From: Lepidonotus clava
Lineage: Eukaryota; Annelida; Polychaeta; Phyllodocida; Polynoidae
Direction: 5' to 3'
NCBI GenBank assembly: GCA_936440205.1
Contig: OW387133.1
Coordinates: 9,514,001-9,578,000 of the forward strand
Length of the DNA stretch: 64,000 nucleotides
Within the stretch, counting starts at the first letter, position 1, and each line of letters begins with the position of its first letter. The position numbers were made by a program, and so were the translations under genes. The notes beneath the pieces are model-generated. The model was not told where the DNA came from. It made no database searches and saw only the letters and a program-made list of their open reading frames with translations. This document shows positions 12,463-24,859 of this stretch, piece after piece.

Positions 12463-12479
12463 CAATCACTCCATCTAGA

Positions 12480-12965
12480 CGCCACTGTGCTTCATTATCC
12501 GGCCTATTTTGCGTAATTCGTCGATTCCCCCTCGTTCAAAATGAACATTTTAATTAACGAGCCTATCGGGGTAGGGACAAAGGCTGGGCTGGCTTCTAAC
12601 GCCTCGCTCCCCGCATACCAATCTACCCCGGGCGGCGATTTGAAGGCCGCCTCCAGACCGCCACTGATGGGCATTAACAATGTAAACGGTTTAGGCAAAT
12701 TGGGCGCCGTGTTGCTGCGGTTTGGGCGCATGTTTAATTAAATAGTTTGCATGCAAGTGAGTAATACGCGCACGGAGGTCTGAGGCGACACGCGGCGCCC
12801 GGAGAAGATTGCCTTATGAATGGCGGGCGAGGAATTGCGCCGAGAAAAGCGAAAAGAATAATGCCACCTAAAAATGGGAGAATTGACAGCAATTTTTCCT
12901 GAATATGCTCATAATAAATCTCACGCTGGGAAGAAGGGGAAGATCTGAGACGAGTCTGATTATGT
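12480..12965. promoter_or_regulatory. Candidate conserved regulatory block downstream of Nkx2.1
   Basis: The most enhancer-like stretch near the gene: about 480 bp of non-repetitive sequence, 3.5 kb after the stop. It has TTTTAATTAACG, GACAAAGGC (SOX/TCF-like), GGCATTAACAATG, GTTTAATTAAATAG, TTTGCATGC, AATTGACAGC (TALE-like) and CATAATAAATC. Both strands are largely open from 12504 to 12741, an effect of constrained mid-GC sequence; the translations match nothing I know. Enhancer function is inferred. Confidence 0.4.
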
Positions 12966-13519
12966 AAGGATGATATTTCTATTTTTCTTTATTTCATATT
13001 TTCTTTATGTTACAGTTGGTATCTTTAGAATTGCAGAGAAACAAACAGTATATTTATTATGGGGCTTCGTGTCAGACATCAAATTGCAAATTTGAATAGT
13101 TTGGAGTATACCATAACACATACAGTAGATATATACAAGAAAATACAGGAATAATACGTATGTGGTTGGATATAGCGCCACACAGCCACACATTATATAA
13201 CTAAACATACGGGAATTAAGATTATTAAAACTATGCATTATTTACTTTACTTTTTATTGAATCACCGCGATTCTCACCAGATACCACACCCACGTAGACG
13301 TAATGCGTTGTCAAAACATGCAACGCCCGTGGCAGGGGAAGTCACGTCAACCGAGCATAGACAAATACACCTTTCCCACGAGTATGCGCAGTGGACCCTC
13401 CCAAAGAGGCCATGTACCCAACAACTCAAACATATTTCCATAGAAAACCATACCCCAACTCATTTTATACAGCCATATGCGCTATCAGGGCACCACACTA
13501 ATAAAAAGGGTCTATATCC

Positions 13520-13990
13520 CAGCAGAGATAACGCGACGCGTACAACTCCGCGGCATCCGCGCGGCATCCATCACCGTGTACACCTTCACGTACACTAAAC
13601 GCCGCGCGTAGGGCGTCATCCGCGCGGCAGGCGTCAGCCGTGAGAAGCAGCACGCGGCCCGGTCGTTGGCGGCCCTTCCCGGCCCTAATCCCCGTCAGCA
13701 GCCATCGATCGCGCCGCGCCCACCGTAAACGGCTTTTAGCGCGCGTTACCGACTGACGCGTCGCCGACTCTAATTGAAATTCAATACTGGGAAGCGGCGC
13801 AGGGGCCGCGCGATGTCGCCGCGCGGCCCTGCCGCCCCGGGTTAATCGCCCTGTCGTGTCCGCGCGTCAACGTGTTTGCTTAGCGAGAAATCTCACTGAA
13901 ATTTATTTTTCAGCCCCGCGTCGTCGATGGCCACTTTAAAACGCCCCGAGTCCTCGAGCTGTACGTCAACTCGCAGCTCCAAGTAGATTA
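13520..13990. promoter_or_regulatory. CpG-dense island
   Basis: Dense CpG, with CGCGCGG, GCGCGCG and CCGCGCG words and clustered ACGT/TACGT cores, sharply set in AT-rich DNA. It ends in mid-GC sequence with TCTAATTGAAATTC and the palindrome GATTATAATC near 13990. It could be a promoter of an unseen transcript or a CpG-rich enhancer. No open frame of note. 12970-13500 has no recognisable feature. Confidence 0.4.
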
Positions 13991-14100
13991 TAATCTTTCT
14001 CAAAGCAGGAGGACGGCAGCGGTTTGGTAATAAAGGTTTTCATCTACATCTTGGACATTTGACGCTCGTGACAGGTTTATTGACGCCATCTTGACATTGA

Positions 14101-14140
14101 CCAAATTCACTTTCTTTTAACCAAATTCACTTTCTTTTAA
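14101..14140. repeat. Perfect 20-bp tandem duplication
   Basis: CCAAATTCACTTTCTTTTAA occurs twice in immediate succession with no difference, indicating a recent duplication. The following 14141-15110 is AT-rich with nothing recognisable. Confidence 0.95.
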
Positions 14141-15114
14141 AATTCCCAATCTATTTTGATCATCTTACGCTAAGATTTATACAATTACTACAATTTGGTT
14201 GTAAGTGTGATTCCGCCCATCTTTCTTTATATGCTTGAGCTTCGTCGATGTACATAAACTATTACATATATTGGAACTTAACAACTAAATACACCATTGG
14301 CCCAAACACGATTATTAATGTATACCACACAGAACTAATGAGATAACACGCCCGTTTACCACTATCGGCTGCCAAGGTGAAGCGTCCACACACACCCAAA
14401 ACCAATGTATGTCATACGGCTGTCGATAAAGGGCGATTGTCTCAAGACAGATAACCTCGACTTAAACAGTTTTATCCATCTGACCCCTTTGATAAAACCG
14501 CGCCAGAAAGTCTGTAGACTTCTATGAGTTTTTATGCTGAAGTAGCGTTGTTTATTACTCAAATTTGTAAGACTTATTGGTTTTACTTAAGGAATATTCT
14601 TTACAATAAACATTAAATGCACACGCATATACTTGATACATGAGTAAATTCCAAAGTGTGGATAATTTCCACAGCTGATCTTATTCAGATTATTGAAAAT
14701 GCACATGCGGTACATACAGCTCTTTTTCCATTCCGAAATGTCTGTCACTCAATTTCATGCAGTAAATCTGATCGTGATCATCGATATCACACAATAGTAG
14801 TTTATCTATGGAGTCGCGTCGATTTCTAATATATCCTGTAGAATACTATATTTCAATCACATCAATCATTCCAACGACCTATAAGCCAATAGATCGGACC
14901 TGATGAGATTGCTCCAGACATGAGTATTGATTTGAAAAAATACCCATAAATACTAAAAAATTATACTTTCTTCATCAATGTTTTCTTGTTCCCCTTATAA
15001 TCGACGTGCAATGAAAGTCCAGAAGTAGTATACTGGTTTATCGTGCCTAAATGTTTAATCAATAAAATTTTCGACGACCTAAGTTCATTTATAGCTGACC
15101 TTGCATCTTCTACG

Positions 15115-15129
15115 CCCCCCCCCCCCCCC
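15115..15129. repeat. Poly-C run
   Basis: Fifteen consecutive C residues in AT-rich DNA. 15480-15870, further on, is a GC-rich patch of short GGGGG/CCAGGACTGACC repeats without a recognisable gene. Confidence 0.95.
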
Positions 15130-15883
15130 ACCTAAAGCATTGTCTGCAGTTTGCTCCTATCCGAGCATAGAAGCCCTTTGAAAAATCAAGCCAAAAAATC
15201 ACTGCTTATTTCTATTTATTGGCTAATGACCATTTGAAATTCAATAACAGAGGAAATGATATTACCATTTGGAGTACGCACACGTGTGCATGTCTGTATA
15301 TGTTATATTGCATATGCCTGGTTACCAGGCTAGAGCAGTGTTTTGAACGGCGGTCTATCCATTTGGTACATGTATACATAGAAATGAATCGCCTTCACTG
15401 TTATAGAACTGGTCAGCCCAAACCTATACAGACCACACAACAATGAATAGACTCTATCACATACAGATGAATAGACTCTATCGGTCCTGACGAGCGGGTG
15501 TCAGATAAACACCAATCTGGACGTGGTGTGTGAGAATGATGGAGCAATTAGGATGTTGGCCAAACAGACTCCCGCCCCTCACGCCCCGGTCTTTGTGGGC
15601 CCGACGTGCCCGGCGCGGGGGACGACATGTCCGGGCTGTAGGTGCGGGCAGGGGGCCCTCCCCCTCGGCTGGGGGCCCGGCACGCCCTGCTCCTGTTGAC
15701 GGCCCTTTGTGAGGGTTCCCCCCGGGGAGAGGTAAGCCCCAGCCCTGGGGTGAGCGGCCCCGGCCACCCAGCCACCACCCGGCACAGCCAGGGCTGACCA
15801 CAGGGCTTGGTGGTCAATGGTCAGCGCGACAGGACTGACCAGAGGAGAGCCAGGACTGACCAGAGGGTAGGCAAGCCCTTTTG

Positions 15884-16097
15884 AAAGCCCTATTACACGA
15901 CACGGCACGACGTATGATATGACGACGTCGCAGAGAAATCACACATATTATAGATAACATTCTTTGTCTGCCACGTGTCACTCCAAGTTGCCAATTTTTA
16001 ACAATTATATGAACCCTGTATGCGAATTTGTCTGTAATATCACCATATTACACGGATATCGCCGCTCAAGTCGTGTGGTGTCACACCGCCTTAAGGC
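15884..16097. mobile_element. MITE, CCCTATTACAC-ended family (copy 1, degenerate)
   Basis: Left end AAAGCCCTATTACACGACAC. Right end reads, on the minus strand, AAGGCGGTGTGACACCACAC followed by GACT. The same ends recur at 22655-22879, 47549-47935 and 53980-54183. Non-coding, AT-rich interior. The superfamily is not clear because no clean target duplication is visible. Confidence 0.55.
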
Positions 16098-16616
16098 CCT
16101 ATTTAGTCGTCTCCCCGGGTCGTCGCGGCGGTTCATGCGGCACACCTGAGGATATTTCGGTCCGGCCTCACACCTTGGGGAGCTCCAGGTATGTCATATA
16201 TGTCACCTTCATACACCCTCCGTCAGGTAGGCAGATGGTCACGGGGATTAGGCTTATTTTGGTAGCTTCTGCATTGTCCCATACGTTCTGCCCTTCCGTG
16301 GCCTTCTTCAGAAACAATAGGTTTGAACAGAACATTATTATATTGATCTTAATTTGAGGGCCTATATCTAGACGTTACCTTTCATATCATAATTATTTGA
16401 AGGCTTTGATTTAACACATTTTTAACAGTAAAGTTATACCTTCGTAACATAAAAAAACACAAGTTCATTTCTTTAGGTTTAGCTATAGGTCAATAGATGC
16501 GTTTAGTATTGTAGGTATGTGAAGCCACAAGCAATCGCACTGCAAGTGTTCCAAACTAATATAAACCAATGGACTTTATAAGTAAATTATTATTATGTAC
16601 TGAGGTATTGCATCAC

Positions 16617-16709
16617 ATATGTATGTATGTTTGTATGTATGTATGTATGTATGTATGTATGTATGTATGTATGTATGTATGTATGTATGTATGTATGTAT
16701 GTATGTATA
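16617..16709. repeat. (GTAT)n tetranucleotide microsatellite
   Basis: About 23 GTAT units with one GTTT interruption near the start; likely length-polymorphic. The stretch 16710-17500 is AT-rich with a mid-GC part at 16860-17060. 17500-17640 is G-rich. I see no gene. Confidence 0.97.
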
Positions 16710-17639
16710 AAGATAATGATTATCAACTATAGGCAATGATCCTTTCATATCTATTAAGGAAGATGTAATAATCAACATTGACACATGCAAATAGTTTTGG
16801 CAGAGTTTATGTCCCCAAGATGTCACTTACAAAATACAATACGTGGTAATGGCTTACCGGATCAACAAATGATTGTCAGACGCCTTGATTTTGATCAGAA
16901 GACGTGACAAATGTTCATTTATATCTTGCATGTTTTGAAATCGCAAGGAATAATTCCGACCTGCTGAGATCCGGGTAATCTTGACCTACTTTCGAACCGG
17001 ATCTCTCGACCTGGAGAAAAAGTGCTTACAACCAGCCCGTGGTCTTAGTATGGATGGTCTTAGCTACTGGCTATAAATTTTGATCTAAATATAGAATCAG
17101 CAAATCGGTATATATCCGAGTCATTTCTCCTCTACATGATGCTAATGATCTTTACTATTCGCGAAGTATACAAAATGAACATGGAAACAGCTGGTTTGGC
17201 ATGTAAAGCACATATTTATTAGAAATAGGGGGCTTACATGTAAGATGTACAATTTATAGATAATGTCCTAGATAACAGACATAGCAGATACTCCTAGACA
17301 TACTCCTGAATATCTTCATGCAGCACCGTTCCGGATAAGCCAACGCCTCTGGGATTAATCTATCCGGCCCATTTGCTTAATGAATGCCTCGCCATTCATA
17401 CCGACGGTATTGACAAGACGCCAATTGATTCCTCACACCGTAGGAAAATTAATTTTCTCCTTTGCTCAGCCGGTAGCCAAACAAACAGGGGACGAGTCGA
17501 TGGCCAAGACAAACGGTGGGTATGGGCGTGCTCCAGGGTCTGAGGGAGGGGTCTGTTTGATGTTTGGGGGCGGGGGGGAGGTGAGGGGGGTTAAGGGAGG
17601 AGGGAGGAGGGAGATGCGTTTACAAGGAGAGTTGGACTG

Positions 17640-19420
17640 ATGTGGTAGATGTTGGGCTGGATGAAGAATGGAAGCATGAAGGATGTTAGTAATGTTGTAA
17701 AGGTGAGTTGGTTTATTGGTACGTAATCGTGTAGAGATGGTACTTATATATACGGTCCGTTTCATTGACCAATTCACACCAATGATTTGTTCTTGCAGTG
17801 TTTTGGTTAGAATGAATATCACATTAGTAGTACATAATAGTTTGTTATGATGAAGTGTGATCTTGGATTCCTGTCCGTGTGGTATATGAATAATGGACGT
17901 GGGCCTCTCGTGGGTAATATTAACATTAAGGACAATCACGCCATGGATTATAGATGTAGTGTTGAGATATGAAATGACACATATTCAAAGTTATACCCCT
18001 ATAGTCTTATCATGTCTAATCATATCATGATTTTTCAAAAATCAGTTTGCAAACAGGTTTTGGTAACATTATTTCATTTGCTAATAATCTTTTGACAGAA
18101 ATGATAATAACAATGACCATCCTAATGCTTTTGATGAATGTGCTCCTGCTTTTTCAAGTGAGAAAGAAATATTTTGTGAAATAAGTTGATTTAATCCATG
18201 TTTCTAACTTGAAGTTATGCAAAATAAGCAATTTCGAAAATACAAAAATTCAAAAATAATGTTCCAAACAAAAAAGAATCTAAAGTTGAAAATTGTTTTA
18301 AAAGTTGATATCACATGCATAATAATGTAGGCTATCATATCCAGCCAAAAATTACCATACTAATTTGGCCAGCATAGCTGAATACCCATTTCAAAACCAA
18401 AAATGGCTTAAGATAGGTATCTATTTGTTTTTATATAAATTTGCTGATATATCTTTGTTACAATTATTTTGAACATTCTTTGTAATTCCTGAGACCCTAA
18501 CAATAATTTCGATGCATAATATACCTGTATACAACAGTCAGTAGAAATGTAACTTTTATTACTAAAATCACGTTTCAGCGCATACAAAATGTTTAGAAAA
18601 GTAGGGATTTTTAACATTAAAATTTTGTAGCTCTGAAACTATTCATTTTGGCAAATCTTCCATTTCATTCCTGAATTATATATGTATACCATTGAGTATT
18701 CCTGCCACATATCGGAAAGATTGAAGAACTTTCAATTTTGGGCTATGCAATCTGATGATAAAGTCAATACAATTTCTGGTTAAAATTTATCTTCCGACAC
18801 AAATGTTGTATAACCTCAAACCGATTAATCCAATCAACTCTAATCCCCTCTTGTCATGATTGGCTGACTGAAGACCGGTCATCTTGAAACGCTTCAGGTA
18901 TATTGATATGATGCATTTTCATTTCTATACGTTAATGTATGCATATTGACAAACATCGTTTTCTTCAATGTTATACTAGTTTTTTCTATAATCTATGGTT
19001 TTCTGCTTGATAATTTTTATTTTTGTCAACATGTTCATGATACACCAAAACAGGAAAAAGAAAAGTACCTTGGGCAGCTTATGAAACTTATATCTTAATT
19101 AATCAACTTACTTGAGCAAAGCTAGAATCTGTTGAGCCATTGCTTCACATAGATACTTGCAATTACTTTTGAGACAATATTTATCATAGCAAGTTATTGA
19201 CAGTTCCTAAACAGTTCCTATTTTGAGCCCTTCCATAATTATGTACACATGTACAAAAATTAACATACCTCATAATTATTGTGGCCAGAAGGAATGCATC
19301 ATTGAAAGAAGCCTTTGGAGAGTTTACCCTTGGAAAACTCTGCTCTTTAGCTAGAGTGATTGTCTTAGATACCATTTATACGAACCCCAAGATGGTTGTT
19401 CCCAAAATCTTACCATCATA
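17640..19420. other. AT-rich stretch, nothing recognisable
   Basis: Uniformly AT-rich with many poly-A/T runs and stops in all frames. No RNA gene, TIR or tandem array that I can support. Confidence 0.6.
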
Positions 19421-19770
19421 TCCCCAGGCAAGCATGCAATGTTATAATAATGTTGTAATGTTCCGTTCTGTTTGGATTCTTGTAACATTATTTTGATGGT
19501 ACCCAAAATATCTTTAGAACCCAATGTTATGACATTGCATTGTGATGGTACTGTACAATCCTGGTTATGTTCCTTTACTGAAAGATAGCATTATTATAAG
19601 ATTCTGTAATGGTAAGGTCTCCACTTTACTCAGATATGATTTTCTGTTTTCATATGTCCCAAACTAATATAAGATAAAGTGATTGTCACATGAAAATTAA
19701 GAAAGTATCAGACTTACTAAAAGCGTATATAGTCGTAGAATGTGCCTGTTATGTCGCTGCTTGCCGGGGA
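19421..19770. mobile_element. MITE, CCAAGCA/TGCTTGG-ended family (copy 1)
   Basis: The ends are inverted: TCCCCAGGCAAGCA (19421-19434) against TGCTTGCCGGGGA (19758-19770). The interior shares with copies at 53303 and 60041, in order: a GTTCTG block, TTTTGATGG.ACCCAAAA, TTAGAACC, CATTGTGATG, TAAGGTCTC.ACTT and a right end CGTGCCTGTTATGTCGCTGC-like. Length about 350 bp, no coding capacity. A non-autonomous DNA transposon; superfamily uncertain. Confidence 0.75.
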
Positions 19771-21300
19771 TCCCCATAACAATTACATAGATGGTTGACG
19801 GCTATTGAGCAGTGACCATAGAAATTTGAACCCACAATTACATTTTTTCAGTGTCTATGTTATACTGTGGTAGCTGTCTTGAAGACTGAATTATAAGCAT
19901 GATAATTCTTATTGGACTTATGTTCCTTGGAAGATCTACTTCATGATTGTATTTGCAGACAGGGAGGAGGTTGTTGGGGAGACACCATAATGACCTGAAG
20001 ATATCCTTGTAAGCGTGACACCTATACCACCAGATGAACAACTCCTGAAGCGCCTCCTCCAAAGCAGATATTGTAGTATGCCTTTCGAGGACTCGTGAGA
20101 TTTACCATTCACTCCTACACGTGTCTTCTTAGTAGATGTGTTTTGGTGCATGTAAAAACAACAATAATTATTATCAAAATGCAAGTGTTTTTACCAAAGA
20201 AGTATTTCATTGAAAAATAAAACTTATTTAATTACACGTGGGGCTTGTCAAATTGTTCATGTAAAGCATTGCATTGTTAAAAACTAATACTATGATCGCT
20301 GTTTCAGAAAGAGCTTCCTTTACATTCCCATAACTGTAACAATATGGTTTATGCTACATACTTTCTTATCCTCATATCCTTCAACTTATCTAAACTCAAG
20401 CTGCTATTGTTAATCCTAAGTACTTTTAACTTTGACCGCGAGATCAATTGACTGCGATTGTTGTAACCGCAAATCTTCCGCGCTGTTTTTGATGTTCAAT
20501 TGTGCCACAATGAACTCTTTTATATAAATAGAATATATATATATTTATATATATATATATATACTAACATTTCAACTGTTTTGATACAAAAATTAAAGTG
20601 TTTTAATGATAGGGGACATATTATATGAAAATGAATTATAATTGTCAATAAATAATTGCCGTTTTCATTCTTTTACTCATTTATACTTTAGTACAGAAAC
20701 AATGGTTTAATATAATTATGATTAGCTTAGAAGAAAATAATAAATTTGTGTTACGCCAATTTTCTTGCACTAGAACTTCATGTATCCAATATAATTTAAA
20801 GCAAACGTAATCTCAAGATAGATATTTACATATTGTAGCCATTCTTCTTCTAATCGTATTCTGGTTTACATTGAATAAATGCCATTTTAGCACCGTGTTA
20901 AGAGTCTACAAACGACACATCTCATCGGTTTACAGAAGGCTTACGTGAGATGAATGGGGTCAAAGGGTGCAATCATAGCAAGACAATCTGTTGTAAAAAG
21001 GTTTACAGATACTGGGTTCGTCAATTACTTATAAGCACTCACCATGTATTGTTAACTTACATAACATTTTCCCCGATTAGGAAAAATATTGAGAATGTAT
21101 GCATATATGGTGTATGCTTTCAATATACAATGTTTATATCATGGATCAATCTACACAGTGCAGTTATTTGTTGAAACTTATGATATAAGGTAATCATGTT
21201 TTCATGAAAGAGCTATGATTTAAGCTTGTGATATAAAAGAAAAGACGTTGAAAAGGTATGAAAAAGTGTTGGACCTGCCTGTTTAGTGCGTGGATCCCCA
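19771..21300. other. AT-rich stretch with a TA microsatellite at about 20519-20564
   Basis: Low-GC DNA. A TA-rich microsatellite interrupted by TTT lies at 20519-20564. The minus strand is open at 19838-20184 in two frames, but the translations match nothing I recognise and no splice signals stand out. Confidence 0.6.
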
Positions 21301-21509
21301 CTCACCTGCCAGCCTTAACACGGTCCCCAGGTGCACTCCCCTATGTGCTCAGGTGAGACATCTCCCCTCGTCAGGTGCGTGGGGACTTAGATTGTGTTCG
21401 GAGAAAGTGTAATGTGAATGTATAGACTACGGCCATTGGGGCCTGAGCCCCGAGTGAGACTATCCGCACCTGTAAACACGACCTGAGGTGAGACATATTT
21501 GCGGAGAAG

Positions 21510-22040
21510 AGCAATGAAATCAATAAATATTAAACTTGGGGCGGCGGACTTCAAAGCGGCGGGCCCCTTTGATCTTGACTGGAGCGTGCCGCCCCAACAC
21601 GGTGGTTGGCAGGGGCTGACAATGTGGGGCTCACCCGGGGCCGGCGTGAAGACAAATACGCCTGATCTCGCCGGAATTCAGAATCATGTGAAACACGACC
21701 GTTTTGTGCGCGGTTTTTATATTATTAATCTTAAACACAACCACACACGGCGGCACCTCAGATCTTTATCGGTGTGTGTATTTGGCGAGAGCGCGCGAAT
21801 TGACACTGTCATCCGACCCGCCATCGGCGCGTCCCGATTGGGGGGCGCTGCTACGTCAAATGTTACATTTGGTCGTCAGGACGTCACATCCGGTACGGGC
21901 CCGCGCGACTTGTTTGTCGTCTGCTCAGCCAAATCCTGGTCAAATCACCCCTTTTCTCTCCAGCATCTTATTACTTTCAAACCGGAAGCTGTACTTCATT
22001 TTTCTCCACTTATTTTTTCTAAAAAGGAAGTATAGTACGT
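21510..22040. promoter_or_regulatory. CpG-rich patch with promoter-like motif cluster
   Basis: Between 21830 and 21900 the sequence stacks GATTGG (inverted CCAAT, 21836-21841), CTACGTCAAA (CRE-like, 21851-21860), GACGTCAC (CRE, 21880-21887) and ACATCCGGT (ETS, 21886-21894). Further ETS-like GGAAG words lie downstream. CCTTTGATCTT near 21569 is a good TCF/LEF site. The plus strand is open for about 174 codons from an ATG near 21512, the longest open frame here outside Nkx2.1, but the product resembles nothing I know. I favour a promoter or enhancer over a protein gene. Confidence 0.38.
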
Positions 22041-22654
22041 GTGCAGATGCGGTCACGTGATCACAATTTGGTGATCACTATGTGGTAATCATGACCATGT
22101 GGCTATGAAATGAATTCAAAATTGTAGATTCCAAGGAATGAGGATTGTTGATTATGATTGAAATACTTTGTTATTATCAAATGTAGCACAAATATTTGTT
22201 CTGAATATTACAGAATTGAGAATAACAGTGATAATAAATTGATCACCAATATGGCGGCCATCCCATTTGGATGATGGAACGTCATCTGCACAACGTCCAT
22301 AGGCCCGAAGAGAACAGCCACTTCAGGTTAATTATAATATATTAGACATCTACGAGTTCCGACAACAAGCTCGGCATTTCGTATTTTCTAAAGTGGTAGT
22401 CAAAACTATCACAGCACTCATATATAGGCAGATTTCAGGCCCGTACAGGGGGCAGTCTTACTTCAAAAATTCCTTTAAAAACCCTTAATAATTCAAAGAA
22501 AATGTTGAAAAATTCCACTTGGTGAACCTCGCCATCCCCCTTTTTAGGTTGGAAATGGTGAAATTATGAGCGAAAGTTCCACGCACCCTCGACATCCTCC
22601 CCCCTCCACACACACACACAGGAGAGGCCTGGATATATTCGGTAAGAAAGTGTT

Positions 22655-22879
22655 AAGAGGGCAATGCACTACACGACTTGGGCTGCAATATCGGCCTTAT
22701 GTGATGATATTAATAATTTGCATACACGGGCGATATAATTGTTGAAAAGTGGCAATTTGATATACCTGTATCCCACATATATATATGTATGACAAAGAAT
22801 TGGATCTCTAATGTGTGCGATTTATCTCCGATATTATCATATCGCATACAGCTCAGTCGTGTGGTGTAATGCCACCTTG
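22655..22879. mobile_element. MITE, CCCTATTACAC-ended family (copy 2)
   Basis: Left AAGAGGGCAATGCACTACAC then GACTT. Right AGTCGTGTGGTGTAATGCC then ACCTTG. These pair as a TIR of about 24 bp with several mismatches. The subterminal ATATCGG/CCGATAT words are also inverted. Non-coding. Confidence 0.65.
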
Positions 22880-23339
22880 AAGATCCAGTTGGAGGGGTGC
22901 TGAGAGGTTCCACCTGCACATCTGAAATACCAGGTGCAAGTCACATTTGTTGGTGGAGACATCTGCCACCTGACAACGTATGGCTTCATGTGCAATGATC
23001 CAACTGCGCCTTACGTTACCTTACTTACCCAGCGTTACCTGGGCCATTGTATACAAGTTAAAATCAATATATGAAAATCAAAATGTTTTTTTGAAATGCT
23101 ATATGATTGGATTCGTCACGCTGATTTTATATGAATTGTATGCTGAACGTTGGATTAAGGTGAAAACCCTCCGACAATATATTTCCGAAATAAAAAGTTA
23201 ACATGATACAAGATTTGTTGTTGTTTAACCAAAATATTGTTCTGCTAAAAGGCAGGTTTGCATCTCTTATAGATTACTGCGAGGGAAGGATGCATGGGAG
23301 GGTGTGTTTAAAGGGAAGTTTCTGTACGACCATTGTTTT

Positions 23340-23420
23340 TTTAAAGGTTTTATTGGTAATAATCTTCAAGGTTTCCCTTGGTTTTCAGAGTTATTACATT
23401 AACAGTAAATATATACATAC
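23340..23420. repeat. Dispersed hairpin repeat, copy 1
   Basis: Core 23356-23397: outer arms GTAATAA (23356-23362) and TTATTAC (23391-23397), inner arms CAAGG (23367-23371) and CCTTG (23376-23380), loop TTTC. Same layout and the same 42-nt span as copies at 28782, 31960 and 62388. Homology extends some 20 bp on each side (TTAAAGGTTTTATT upstream). Confidence 0.75.
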
Positions 23421-23503
23421 AATCAATATGATGTTATGAAAATCAAGCATTGCATGAAAGACATGTACACAATGGATCAACACCATAATAATGGATTCCG
23501 GAT

Positions 23504-23520
23504 AAAAAAAAAAAAAAAAA
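23504..23520. repeat. Poly-A run
   Basis: Seventeen A residues with no recognisable retroposon body upstream. The rest of 23420-24050 is AT-rich and featureless. Confidence 0.95.
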
Positions 23521-24059
23521 GTCTATTTGACAAATAACGGACATTTTAAAAATATGGTCAATTTACTTTTTTCAACAAGTCAGGGTATTTCGAATACAAA
23601 TGTTTTACTTTACGGTTAAAAAAAAGTCTGCTATTCCACAGTTCTGAATGTCCCTTTGTGTGTTGATAATGTACCTTAATGGACTTAATTGTACAAGGAA
23701 ACTCCTGTCTATTTCTATTGTAAATGTTTACTTTTCTTTTTCTTTTGATGCTAAATTAATGGTGTTGACACCTTCATATTGTAAAAGAATGAACTTGTGA
23801 GAAAAGAACATCTGACAATGAAATTCTCCACATTCCTACATATTGTTATTCTTTTCAAGGGCCACTCAACAAGTCCTTATATACATGCATTTGAAAGGGC
23901 CTGAATTTTGTGCTTTCAAAATGGAATATGTGCATATTTTTCAAGAATTCGTCCCTAAAAATGAAGAGATATCGACATACCAATGAACAATGAACCCGTG
24001 TCCTATGTGTGTCTGAGAAAAAAAGGGGGAACTGCAGTTCATTTCTGGGATCATGTTTA

Positions 24060-24620
24060 TTAAAGTCCTTCATTTCCCCTTGGTCCCTCAAGGACCGGGA
24101 GGTCCCTCTCTGAGGGTCCTGTGGAATGCGAGGGCCGTGACTCGGCCGGACAGCGGTAACTGTAGCTGTCCCGGGGAGGGGCACTGGTCAACAGGCTAAT
24201 ACCATCCACCAACACGCCCTCCCCGCTGACCATATAGAGTTTTACACCTGGCCACATTCCACTGCCAGCCGCAGTTTGCTGGGGGGTCAGCGACACCCTG
24301 TATCTGGCTGCCAAAGACGCCCAACTCCCCCCAATCCGGCGAGTGGCAACGTCTTGGTCGGGTCATCGGACACGCCGAGGTCGTCTCCTACGGGCGCCAT
24401 TCATCAAGTTGCAACTCCCAAGTGGCGGAATTCGCGGCGCAAATAGCAGGGGCAAATAGGGCTGAAGAGGGAAGTGAAGTTGTATATTTCAAGATGTTGG
24501 TGTTTGTTGGGTATATACCCGTGGGGGTGGCGGGGTCAGGGAAGGGACCGCGCCGGGTCACGCCATGTCAATGACCCTCCAATATCAACCCGACCTCGCC
24601 CGTCTCCGGAACTTGCTTAG
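24060..24620. other. GC-rich patch, minus strand open with AATAAA after the stop
   Basis: On the minus strand a frame is open from about 24364 to a TAA at 24060-24062 that overlaps AATAAA, so this could be the last exon of a minus-strand transcript. The peptide (contains GVKLYMVSGEGVLVDG) matches no family I know. An acceptor-like CCCCCCAG lies near the middle. The evidence is weak because GC patches here are open by composition alone. Confidence 0.2.
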
Positions 24621-24859
24621 GACTTAGACAAGAAGAAAACCAACATACACTTTTTTTGTGGGCGAAAAAGAGTCCAGTATTAGTAAGGCGATTAATGGAA
24701 GTTTCTCTCTTTTTTTTTGCTTTAAGACATGACATGTACAGGGTGGGAGATATATCCTCATAGCAATCGTGTTTCCTTGTCTTTATATTTATGCCGTATG
24801 ATTCAGATGAGAATAATTATGGTGACGCACATGTTTTTCTAGCATTCTTAAGTTTTGCC

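Noticed and set aside
22430-22620. CAGGCCCGTACAGGGGG resembles starts of some MITEs
   Set aside because: No matching inverted end found within 500 bp.
24060-24364. Minus-strand possible last exon ending at a TAA overlapping AATAAA
   Set aside because: The acceptor is weak and the frame is closed by a stop soon upstream; listed only as a patch.
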